Position numbers and translations under genes: made by a program. A DNA stretch of 5,150 nucleotides from an uncultured Gaiellaceae bacterium (GTDB lineage Bacteria > Actinomycetota > Thermoleophilia > Gaiellales > Gaiellaceae), in NCBI GenBank assembly GCA_955652075.1, contig CATPAS010000101.1, positions 1 to 5,150 of the forward strand. The letters run 5' to 3'. Within the stretch, counting starts at the first letter, position 1. Every line of letters starts with the position of its first letter. The notes under the pieces are model-generated. The model made no database searches. It worked only from the letters and a program-made list of their open reading frames with translations, and had not been told where the DNA came from. Positions 1-5,150 of the stretch are shown piece by piece.

Positions 1-1155
1 GTCTCCGGGCATCGCGACACTGGCTTCACCGAGTGTCCGGGCGCTGCGTTGTATTCCCAACTCGACGCCATCGCGCAGCAGGCTGCGAGTGACGGCCTGC
101 CGAAGCTGTACGCGCCTTCCGTCCAGGGGGCCGTCGGCGGCCAGGTGCGCTTCCGGGCGCGTCTCAGCGAGGCCCTTCCCTGGACGGTGACGGTCGCCGA
201 TGCGACAGGCAACGTCGTGGCGAGCGGTACCGGGACAAGTCAGGACATCGACTGGACCTGGGACGCCACGACCGCGGCGCAGGGGTCGTACAGCTGGACT
301 ATCTCGGCGGGAGACACCGTGCGGCCTGCCAGCGGGACGATCGGCGCGAAGCCGGTCGCGCTCGCGATCACCTCTGCGACCGCGCTGCCGCGCACGATCA
401 CGCCGAACGGCGACGGGCAGACCGACTCGAGCCTGATCTCGTACACGCTCAGTGCTCCGGCAACCGTGACCGCAACGCTCCGTGGCTCCGATGGGCTGGA
501 TCTCTCGGTTCTCTTCTCCCAGCAGAAGCGGCCCGGGAAGCAGTCGTTCCGCTTCGCTGCGGCGGGAGTCGCTGATGGGCGTTACGAGATTGTGCTCACC
601 GCAAACGACGGCCGCACGACCGTCACGTCAGTTGTGCCCGTGCTCGTCGACCGGACCGTGCGGGGCTTCACAACCGTGCCGGCCGTCGTCTCACCCAACG
701 GCGACGGTGTCGCCGACCAGCTCACCTTGACATTCGAGCTCACGCGCGCCGCGTCGGTCCGGATCGACATCGCACAGGCCGGGAAGACGCTGGTCTCGGT
801 GTACTCCTCGGACCTGAATGTCGGTCCGCAGACGGTTGCGTGGAGCCCTGCCGGCTTGAAGGACGGGAAGTACGCCGCCGTTCTGACGGCGACGAACGAC
901 GTGGGAACCGTCGTTCACACCGCCCTGTTCCGGATCGACACGGTCGCCCCGGTCCTGCGTGCTCTCTCGTTCCGTGGCCTACGGTTCCGGATCAGCGAGC
1001 CGGCGACCGTTTTCTTGACCGTGAACGGAAAGCGCATGTCACGCGTCGTGCGACAGGGCGTCTTCTCTTTCCAGGCGGTGGGCCGCGTGCGCAGTGTTCG
1101 CATCGTGGCGCAGGATGCGGCCGGAAACGTCAGCCGGACGCTGAAGTACCCGTAG
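1..1155 (+). CDS. N-acetylmuramoyl-L-alanine amidase (PGRP/Amidase_2 type) with FlgD-like Ig repeats, 5' truncated
   Basis: The frame is open from base 1, so the true start lies upstream; the TTG at 49 is not the start. The first residues, GHRDTGFTECPG, match the end of zinc-dependent PGRP/T7-lysozyme-like amidases. His4 and Cys12 (partial numbering) have the 8-residue spacing of the last two zinc ligands, so an active enzyme cleaving the MurNAc-L-alanine bond is likely; the first zinc His is outside the window. After a short linker come about three beta-rich Ig-like modules resembling FlgD_ig/CHU_C-type domains: roughly residues 36-115, 123-217 and 223-313. The last two begin with TPNGDG and SPNGDG, 97 residues apart. 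A shorter beta-rich tail (about 319-384, with VAQDAAGNVSRTL) closes the protein. These domains suggest an extracytoplasmic cell-wall protein, but no signal peptide is visible because the N-terminus is missing. The last 26 bp overlap the convergent birA. Family assignment is solid; the biological role (remodelling, defence or lysis) is unknown. Confidence 0.85.
   Translation, partial: VSGHRDTGFTECPGAALYSQLDAIAQQAASDGLPKLYAPSVQGAVGGQVRFRARLSEALPWTVTVADATGNVVASGTGTSQDIDWTWDATTAAQGSYSWTISAGDTVRPASGTIGAKPVALAITSATALPRTITPNGDGQTDSSLISYTLSAPATVTATLRGSDGLDLSVLFSQQKRPGKQSFRFAAAGVADGRYEIVLTANDGRTTVTSVVPVLVDRTVRGFTTVPAVVSPNGDGVADQLTLTFELTRAASVRIDIAQAGKTLVSVYSSDLNVGPQTVAWSPAGLKDGKYAAVLTATNDVGTVVHTALFRIDTVAPVLRALSFRGLRFRISEPATVFLTVNGKRMSRVVRQGVFSFQAVGRVRSVRIVAQDAAGNVSRTLKYP
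402..720 (+). repeat. Tandem Ig-like protein repeats marked by NGDG motifs
   Basis: Within the amidase gene, two modules begin with [TS]PNGDG followed by an acidic or polar stretch, a beta-strand rich segment, then DGRYE/DGKYA and a hydrophobic strand. The motif starts lie near 400 and 691, about 291 bp (97 codons) apart, and share the core AACGGCGACGG at DNA level. The rest has diverged, so this is an old domain duplication rather than a recent DNA repeat. The span given covers the two motif positions and the region between them. An Asn-Gly-Asp-Gly loop of this kind could bind calcium, but that is inference. Confidence 0.6.
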
Positions 1156-1723
1156 CGACCCACGCGTCGTACGCGCGCTCGAGCTGAAGCAGAATCGCAG
1201 CAAGGAGCTGTACACGGTTGACCGGCTCGCCCAGCTCGAGGCGGAGTGACGTCGGCTCGGTCTGCGCGTCCGCCGGGAGCTGGTCGAGGCTCTGGTTGGC
1301 ATTGACACCGATCCCGAGCACGACGCGCTCCTCACTCGACTCGGCGAGGATTCCGGCCACCTTGCGGCCGCCGATGAGGACGTCGTTCGGAAACTTGATC
1401 GCCGGCTCGATCCCCGTCACCTCCAGGATCGCCTGAGCCACCGCACCGCCGGCGACGAGCGAGAGCTCCGGAAGCCTCGCCGCTTCCACCGACGGCAGCA
1501 AGAGAACGGAGACGAGCACGCTCGTGCCCGCGGGAGCCTCCCAGCTGCGCCCGAGACGGCCTCGCCCCTCGGTTTGCTCCTCTGCCACCGCGACCGCTCC
1601 CTCGGCCCCGTCCTCCGCCAGCATTCGCTGCGTGGAAGGGGTGATCTCGGCGTAGCGGTAGACGTGGCCGAACCGGCCACGGAGGAGGGGTTTCACGGCG
1701 CCCTGGGCGAGCGAATCCGCCAC
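1130..1723 (-). CDS. birA: Biotin--[acetyl-CoA-carboxylase] ligase, minimal catalytic form
   Basis: This enzyme activates biotin with ATP and transfers it to the carrier lysine of biotin-dependent carboxylases such as the AccB subunit of acetyl-CoA carboxylase. The 197-residue product shows the family motifs in order: EQTEGRGRLGR (49-59, biotinyl-AMP binding loop), KFPNDV (110-115, with the biotin-contacting Lys110), GGRKVAGILAE (118-128) and GIGVNAN (137-143). There is no N-terminal winged-helix domain, so it should not act as a BirA-type repressor. The protein stops soon after the helix around LLQLERAYDAW, so the roughly 50-residue SH3-like C-terminal domain found in most bacterial homologues is missing. 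The GTG at 1723 is the first start after an in-frame stop; it has AGGAG only 1 nt upstream, too close for a normal ribosome site, so a leaderless start or GTG at 1696 are alternatives. It overlaps the amidase gene by 26 bp and faces away from the sigma factor and fab operon. Confidence 0.9.
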   Translation of the reverse strand: MADSLAQGAVKPLLRGRFGHVYRYAEITPSTQRMLAEDGAEGAVAVAEEQTEGRGRLGRSWEAPAGTSVLVSVLLLPSVEAARLPELSLVAGGAVAQAILEVTGIEPAIKFPNDVLIGGRKVAGILAESSEERVVLGIGVNANQSLDQLPADAQTEPTSLRLELGEPVNRVQLLAAILLQLERAYDAWVATGTSASG

Positions 1724-1728
1724 GCTCC

Positions 1729-1734
1729 TACACT
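1729..1734 (+). promoter_or_regulatory. Candidate -10 element for the sigma factor/fab operon
   Basis: TACACT matches the TANNNT core of housekeeping -10 elements and lies 11 nt before the ATG at 1746, which would give a transcript leader of only a few bases. I see no good -35 at 16-18 bp spacing. If real, it would drive the sigma factor and the whole overlapping fab gene series. Confidence 0.3.
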
Positions 1735-1735
1735 A
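1730..1735 (-). promoter_or_regulatory. Candidate -10 element for leaderless birA transcription
   Basis: Read on the minus strand this is TAGTGT, a TANNNT match ending 6 nt before the GTG start of birA. This spacing is what leaderless genes in high-GC bacteria show, and it would explain why the AGGAG adjoining the start is too close to serve as a ribosome site. It overlaps the plus-strand candidate almost completely. Confidence 0.3.
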
Positions 1736-1745
1736 GAGCGAAGAG

Positions 1746-2354
1746 ATGCAACTGCCACGCGCCCGCCGGCGTCAAATCCAGCAGTCCTCCCGTCCGGAAG
1801 GGCCCCTTGCCTATGCGCGGCTGAGCGATCCGATCTTGGTGAAAAGAGTGAAAGACGGTGACGCGAGGGCGCTCGAGGCGCTCTGTGAACGGCACGCGCC
1901 CCGCGTGGAGAAGCTCGCAGGCCATCTGCTGCGCGATCCCGAGGACGCGCGCGACGCCTCGCAAGAAGCGCTGGCGAAGCTTTGCGTCAAGATCAAGCAG
2001 TTCCGGGGCGAGTCGCAGTTCGCGACCTGGCTCCACCGGCTGACGATCAACGCCTGTCGAGACGTGGGCAACAGGCAGCGGGCGCGAGCCTGCGAGCCGC
2101 TGCTCGAGGATCGGCGGGCCGCCACCGACGCGGACCCGGCACGAGAAGCAGACCGGGGGGAGCTGCGAGGCGAGCTGAATCGCTGCCTTGCGGAGATCGC
2201 ACCGGAGCAGGCGCGCGTCGTCGTCCTGAAGGATGCGCTCGGGTTTTCGTTCGAGGAGATCTCGGTCGCGGCGGACATGCCCGTCGGAACGGCGAAGTGC
2301 TACGCGCACCGAGGCCGCAGCCGGTTGCGCGAGAAGCTCTCGGACGTCGCGTGA
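1746..2354 (+). CDS. ECF-family RNA polymerase sigma factor (sigma-70 regions 2 and 4)
   Basis: The product (202 aa) should direct RNA polymerase to specific promoters. Region 2 spans about residues 27-113: a GDARALEAL helix, then [13 protein letters not shown] (64-76, core-polymerase contact) and [21 protein letters not shown] (region 2.3/2.4, -10 recognition). A charged linker (about 114-137) leads to region 4 (about 140-198), whose helix-turn-helix runs from LGFSFEEI through [18 protein letters not shown]. Regions 1 and 3 are absent, as expected for ECF sigma factors. ATG 1746 is preceded by only a weak purine-rich GAAGAG; the first 25 residues are an Arg-rich extension not typical of the family, and no better start lies before the conserved LSDPIL segment. 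The stop overlaps the fabZ start (GTGA), so it is probably co-transcribed and translationally coupled with the fab genes. No anti-sigma gene follows. The ECF subgroup and its targets cannot be told from the sequence. Confidence 0.87.
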   Translation: MQLPRARRRQIQQSSRPEGPLAYARLSDPILVKRVKDGDARALEALCERHAPRVEKLAGHLLRDPEDARDASQEALAKLCVKIKQFRGESQFATWLHRLTINACRDVGNRQRARACEPLLEDRRAATDADPAREADRGELRGELNRCLAEIAPEQARVVVLKDALGFSFEEISVAADMPVGTAKCYAHRGRSRLREKLSDVA

Positions 2355-2794
2355 CACTGACCAAGACGCCGTTCGGCCGCGAGGCGATCGAGGCGATCCT
2401 CCCGCACCGGGAGCCCTTTCTCCTCATCGACGAGGTGCTCGAGCTTCGGCCCGGTGAGGGAGCGGTCGCGCAGAAGACGGTGCGCGCAGACGAGTGGTAT
2501 CTCAGCGGCCACTTTCCGGGCCGGCCGGTGATGCCGGGCGTGCTGATCGTGGAGGCCCTCGCGCAAACCGGTGCGGTCGCCGTTCTCAGCGAGGACGAAA
2601 ACCGAGGCAAGCTCGCCCTCTTCGCCGGGATCGACAGCTGCCGGTTCAAGCGGATCGTCGAACCGGGTGACGTGCTCGAGCTGCGTTGTGACCTCGAGCG
2701 GGTCCGCGGCCCGATCGGTCGGGGCAAGGCCGAGGCGCGGGTGGACGGCGAGCTTGCGTGCCGCGCGATCTTGACGTTTGCGGTGGAGAGATGA
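2351..2794 (+). CDS. fabZ: 3-hydroxyacyl-[acyl-carrier-protein] dehydratase FabZ
   Basis: FabZ removes water from 3-hydroxyacyl-ACP to give trans-2-enoyl-ACP in the fatty acid elongation cycle. The 147-residue product has the normal family length and hot-dog fold signatures: [13 protein letters not shown] (17-29) and [20 protein letters not shown] (53-72). His54 and Glu68 correspond to the catalytic His/Glu pair, 14 residues apart as in Pseudomonas FabZ. The GTG at 2351 is chosen because it shares bases with the sigma factor stop (GTGA) and gives a normal N-terminus; the open frame continues upstream but only as a shadow inside the sigma gene. No clear ribosome site precedes it, fitting translational coupling. 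Its own stop overlaps the fabH start (ATGA). FabZ rather than FabA is supported by the sequence and by fabH, fabD and fabG following directly. Confidence 0.95.
   Translation: MTLTKTPFGREAIEAILPHREPFLLIDEVLELRPGEGAVAQKTVRADEWYLSGHFPGRPVMPGVLIVEALAQTGAVAVLSEDENRGKLALFAGIDSCRFKRIVEPGDVLELRCDLERVRGPIGRGKAEARVDGELACRAILTFAVER
2785..2788 (+). promoter_or_regulatory. Ribosome binding site candidate for fabH
   Basis: GGAG within GTGGAGAG lies just upstream of the ATG at 2791, inside the end of fabZ. The spacing (2 nt) is short, so re-initiation by ribosomes ending fabZ at the overlapping TGA probably helps. It supports ATG 2791 as the fabH start. Confidence 0.4.
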
Positions 2795-3780
2795 TCGGCA
2801 AGGCGGAGGGACCGCCGATCTCGATCACCGGCCTCGGCGCGTACGTCCCCGATCGGGTGCTGACAAACGCCGAGCTCTCGACGCTCGTCGACACCTCGGA
2901 CGAGTGGATCATGGAGCGGACGGGCATCCGTGAGCGGCGGATCGCCGCGCCCGAGCAGGCGCTCACCGACCTCGCCCTCCCCGCTGCCCGGGCGGCGCTC
3001 GACCAGGCGGGAGTCGACGCGAAGGACATCGATCTGCTGCTCTGCGCCACCGTGACGCCGGACATGATGTTCCCGACGTCGAGCGCGCTGCTCGCAGACA
3101 CGCTCGGCGCGACTGACGCCGCGGCCTATGACCTGCTCGCCGGCTGCACCGGCTTCATGTACGCCGTTGCGCAGGCCTACGGAATGATCGCCGCCGGGCT
3201 GGCGGAGCGTGCACTGGTCGTCGGAGGGGACGTCCTCTCACGGATCCTCGATTGGAGCGACCGCTCGACGCTGGTGCTCTTCGGTGACGGCGCGGGGGCT
3301 GTCGTGCTCGAGAAGGTCGAGGAGCGGGGCTTCCTGGGCTTCGAGCTGGGGGCGGACGGCGGCGGCGGCATCCATCTCTCGCTTCCGGGTAGCGGCTCGC
3401 GCAGCATGGAGGCCGCAACCGGAAACGGGTACGTCCACATGAACGGTCGCGAGGTCTTCAAATTCGCCACGCGCGTGCTCGTCTCGTCCGCCCAGGCGGT
3501 CCTGGAGCGCTGCGGAGCGTCGGTCGAGGACGTTGACGTCTACATTCCCCACCAGGCGAACGTGCGGATCCTGGATCACGCCGTCCAGAAGCTCGGCATT
3601 CCGCGCGAGCGCATGGTGGTTAACGTTGACCGTTACGGCAATACGTCCTCCGGCTCGATCCCGCTGGCTCTGGCGGAAGCTCAGACGGATGGTCGGCTCA
3701 AGGAAGGAGACCTCGTGTTGATGACGGGCATGGGAGCAGGGCTCACGTGGGGCTCGGCTCTGATGAAGTGGACGCAATGA
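2791..3780 (+). CDS. fabH: 3-oxoacyl-[acyl-carrier-protein] synthase III (KAS III)
   Basis: FabH starts fatty acid synthesis by condensing an acyl-CoA primer with malonyl-ACP. The 329-residue product carries the full catalytic triad of KAS III: Cys119 in LLAGCTGF, His254 in [11 protein letters not shown] and Asn284 in DRYGNTSSG, with spacing close to the E. coli enzyme (Cys112, His244, Asn274). [18 protein letters not shown] (34-51) is the conserved N-terminal signature containing the CoA-stacking Trp39, and [11 protein letters not shown] is the usual glycine-rich segment. ATG 2791 overlaps the fabZ stop (ATGA) and puts the first beta strand ([11 protein letters not shown]) at the expected place; the open frame extends upstream to 2758 but without need. 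The stop overlaps the fabD start in the same way. Whether it prefers acetyl-CoA or branched primers cannot be decided from these motifs. Confidence 0.96.
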   Translation: MIGKAEGPPISITGLGAYVPDRVLTNAELSTLVDTSDEWIMERTGIRERRIAAPEQALTDLALPAARAALDQAGVDAKDIDLLLCATVTPDMMFPTSSALLADTLGATDAAAYDLLAGCTGFMYAVAQAYGMIAAGLAERALVVGGDVLSRILDWSDRSTLVLFGDGAGAVVLEKVEERGFLGFELGADGGGGIHLSLPGSGSRSMEAATGNGYVHMNGREVFKFATRVLVSSAQAVLERCGASVEDVDVYIPHQANVRILDHAVQKLGIPRERMVVNVDRYGNTSSGSIPLALAEAQTDGRLKEGDLVLMTGMGAGLTWGSALMKWTQ

Positions 3781-4709
3781 AGTCGGGTCTGGTCGCGTTC
3801 TGCTTTCCCGGACAGGGATCGCTCGAGGTCGGAATGGGCCGCGAGATCGCGGCGGCCGTCCCCGAGGCTCTGGACGTCTTCGAGCGCAGCAGCGTGGCCT
3901 CCGGGCTCGACCTGCAGCATCTTTGCTTCGAGGGGCCGGAGGCGGACCTCGTCGAGACGGAGGTGCAGCAGCCGGCTCTGGTCGCGACGAGCCTCGCGGT
4001 GTGCGCGGCGGTCAGGGCGCGCGGAATCAAGCCGGACTTCGTCGTCGGCCACTCGGTCGGCGAGTTCGCCGCGCTGGCGGCGGCCGGGGCGCTTCGGGTC
4101 GAAGAGGCCGTCGCGCTCGTGCGCGAGCGCGGGCTTGCAATGGCGGAAGCTGCACGCAAGCATCCGGGCTCCATGGCCGCGATCCTCGGCCTCGACGACG
4201 AAGTCGTGGAGCGCATCTGCCGGCGCATCCTCAACGTGTGGCCGGCGAACTACAACTGTCCCGGACAGATCGTCGTCTCCGGCGAGAACCCAGCCGTCGA
4301 CGAGGCCTGCGCGGCTGCCGAAGAGGCAGGCGCCCGGCGCGCCGTCAAGCTGCGCGTGTCCGGCGCGTTCCACAGCCCGCTCGTCGCCCGAGCAGCCGAT
4401 CGTCTCCGGCCTGCGCTCGAGAAGGTGTGGTTCGTCGAGCCCACTGCGCCTTTCATGTCCACGGTGACCGCGCGCATCGAGTCGGCGAAGAGGATGGCCC
4501 CGTTGCTCGTGGAGCAGCTCACTGCGCCCGTGCGCTTCACCCACGCGGGGCAGGCTCTGATCAGGGAGGGCGTGCAGACCTTCGTCGAGGTTGGACCGGG
4601 CAACGTCCTGTCAGGGCTCATCAAACGAATCGACCGCAGCGTGAAGACGATCTCGGTCTCGACGCCGGAAGAGGTCGACAGGCTCGAGGAGACGCTCCTC
4701 TCTGCCTGA
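3777..4709 (+). CDS. fabD: Malonyl-CoA:acyl-carrier-protein transacylase
   Basis: FabD moves the malonyl group from CoA to ACP, supplying the extender for FabH and the elongating synthases. The 310-residue product is full length. It shows FPGQGS (10-15, oxyanion Gln13), the nucleophile Ser93 in GHSVGEFAAL, Arg118 in VRERGLAM (equivalent to the malonyl-carboxylate-binding Arg117 of E. coli), catalytic His199 in GAFHSPLV, and the C-terminal signatures QLTAPVRFTHA and EVGPGNVLSGLIKRI. ATG 3777 overlaps the fabH stop (ATGA) and starts directly before the first strand; a GTG at 3747 is in frame but would add ten residues lying within fabH. A weak GAAG lies 8 nt upstream, so coupling to fabH is likely. 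The gene end overlaps the apparent fabG start. Confidence 0.96.
   Translation: MKSGLVAFCFPGQGSLEVGMGREIAAAVPEALDVFERSSVASGLDLQHLCFEGPEADLVETEVQQPALVATSLAVCAAVRARGIKPDFVVGHSVGEFAALAAAGALRVEEAVALVRERGLAMAEAARKHPGSMAAILGLDDEVVERICRRILNVWPANYNCPGQIVVSGENPAVDEACAAAEEAGARRAVKLRVSGAFHSPLVARAADRLRPALEKVWFVEPTAPFMSTVTARIESAKRMAPLLVEQLTAPVRFTHAGQALIREGVQTFVEVGPGNVLSGLIKRIDRSVKTISVSTPEEVDRLEETLLSA
4686..4691 (+). promoter_or_regulatory. Ribosome binding site supporting a CTG start for fabG
   Basis: GAGGAG, the strongest Shine-Dalgarno match near this junction, lies within the end of fabD, 10 nt before the CTG at 4702. No ATG, GTG or TTG in the fabG frame follows it before the conserved nucleotide-binding motif, so it decides between CTG 4702 and the later CTG 4723 in favour of the first. 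Confidence 0.45.
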
Positions 4710-5150
4710 CGCCTTCGCGTCGCTGGAAGGGAAGACCGCTCTCGTCACGGGCGGTTCGCGGGGCATCGGGCGTTCGATCGCTCTCGAGCTCGCACGTGCC
4801 GGAGCGGACGTCACGCTCAGCTATCGCTCGGGCAAGGACGAGGCGCAAGAGGTGGCCCGGGAGGCAGGCGCACGTGCGGTCGAGGCAGACGTCACCGACC
4901 CCGAACAGGCGAAGGCCCTGGTCGACGCCGCTGGGGACATCGACATCCTCGTCAACAACGCCGGCCTGACCCGCGACGGTCTGATCGCCCGCATGTCGGA
5001 CGAGGACTGGCGCATCGTGATCGAGACGAACCTGGGTGGGGTCTTCCACACGTGCCGGGCCGCGGCGCGCGGGATGATGAAGCGCCGCGCCGGCTCGATC
5101 GTGAACATCTCCAGCATTGTCGGGGTGCACGGGAATCCCGGTCAGACGAA
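4702..5150 (+). CDS. fabG: 3-oxoacyl-[acyl-carrier-protein] reductase FabG, 3' truncated by window end
   Basis: FabG reduces 3-ketoacyl-ACP to 3-hydroxyacyl-ACP with NADPH. The visible 149 residues form the first part of a classical short-chain dehydrogenase: TGGSRGIG (16-23, cofactor loop), Arg42 after the second strand (fitting NADP preference), DVTD (63-66), NNAG (85-88), Asn110 in IETNLGGVF and catalytic Ser138 in NISSIVG. The window stops just before the expected Tyr and Lys of the active site. The frame is open from 4645 but contains no ATG, GTG or TTG before TGGSRGIG. CTG 4702 is chosen because it follows GAGGAG by 10 nt and overlaps the fabD stop by 8 nt; CTG 4723 (LEGKTALVTGG) is the alternative and gives a more typical N-terminus length. 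A sequencing error hiding an ATG cannot be excluded. Position after fabH-fabD supports FabG rather than another dehydrogenase. Confidence 0.93.
   Translation, partial: MPDAFASLEGKTALVTGGSRGIGRSIALELARAGADVTLSYRSGKDEAQEVAREAGARAVEADVTDPEQAKALVDAAGDIDILVNNAGLTRDGLIARMSDEDWRIVIETNLGGVFHTCRAAARGMMKRRAGSIVNISSIVGVHGNPGQT

Larger units (their letters stand above)
1723..1740. repeat. Small inverted repeat between birA and the sigma factor gene
   Basis: CGCTC at 1723-1727 and GAGCG at 1736-1740 are perfect inverted copies around the 8-bp centre CTACACTA. It occupies almost the whole 22-bp gap between the divergent start codons and frames the candidate -10 elements, so it could be an operator. Arms of five bases occur easily by chance in GC-rich DNA, so support is weak. 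Confidence 0.3.

Noticed and set aside
240..446. Small minus-strand and plus-strand frames within the amidase gene
   Set aside because: Short alternate-frame shadows without ribosome sites or motifs; the Ig-repeat frame is continuous through the region.
1156..1195. Possible terminator hairpin after the amidase stop (ACGCGTCGTACGCGCGC region)
   Set aside because: The pairing is short and imperfect, has no U-rich tail on either strand, and lies inside the birA coding sequence.
1982..2350. Upstream extension of the fabZ frame into the sigma gene
   Set aside because: Its translation is Arg/Ala/Gly-rich shadow sequence; fabZ homology begins only after the GTG at 2351, and no fusion domain is recognisable.
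1728..2357. Minus-strand open frame (209 codons) opposite the sigma factor
   Set aside because: It mirrors the sigma gene almost exactly, has low-complexity composition and no family signature; the plus strand shows clear sigma regions 2 and 4.
3238..3777. Minus-strand open frame (179 codons) opposite fabH
   Set aside because: No motifs, biased composition, and wholly contained within fabH with its intact Cys-His-Asn triad.
3681..4544. Long minus-strand open frame (287 codons) opposite fabD
   Set aside because: It lies opposite a complete gene with all FabD catalytic residues, its product is rich in Arg, His and Asp without any recognisable motif, and long antisense frames are expected in GC-rich DNA.
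3923..4969. Plus-strand frame of 348 codons spanning fabD and fabG
   Set aside because: It is the alternate frame of both genes, with an Arg-rich product lacking any domain; fabD and fabG in their own frames explain the DNA.

Overview
This is a GC-rich, densely packed bacterial window with six protein genes and no RNA genes, insertion sequences or CRISPR arrays. The high GC content, strong GC preference at third codon positions, an ECF sigma factor, and an amidase carrying FlgD-type Ig repeats together suggest a high-GC actinobacterial lineage, possibly Thermoleophilia/Gaiellales-like. That assignment is an inference from style, not from a marker gene.

Layout. Positions 1-1155 (+) hold the 3' part of a secreted peptidoglycan amidase (PGRP/Amidase_2 type). 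The very end of the catalytic domain is present, followed by about three Ig-like FlgD repeats. Its 3' end overlaps, tail to tail, the end of a minus-strand biotin-protein ligase (birA, 1130-1723), which lacks both the N-terminal DNA-binding domain and the usual C-terminal domain. Only 22 bp separate the birA start from the start of a divergent plus-strand ECF sigma factor (1746-2354). That gap holds candidate -10 elements for both directions inside a small inverted repeat.

From the sigma factor onwards everything is on the plus strand and overlaps end to start: sigma factor, fabZ (2351-2794), fabH (2791-3780), fabD (3777-4709) and fabG (about 4702 to beyond the window). Junctions are GTGA, ATGA, ATGA and an 8-nt overlap that seems to need a CTG start codon. 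This is a type II fatty acid synthesis operon. FabD makes malonyl-ACP from malonyl-CoA, FabH condenses an acyl-CoA primer with it, FabG reduces the 3-keto product, and FabZ dehydrates the 3-hydroxy intermediate. acpP and fabF would be expected downstream but are outside the window.

How the genes fit together. BirA is needed to biotinylate acetyl-CoA carboxylase, which supplies the malonyl-CoA used by FabD, so the divergent pair plausibly serves one pathway. The most unusual aspects are an ECF sigma factor as first, overlapping gene of a fab operon with no anti-sigma gene behind it, the compact shared control region, the minimal BirA, and the apparent CTG start of fabG. No clearly new system is visible; the pathway genes themselves are canonical and have their catalytic residues.
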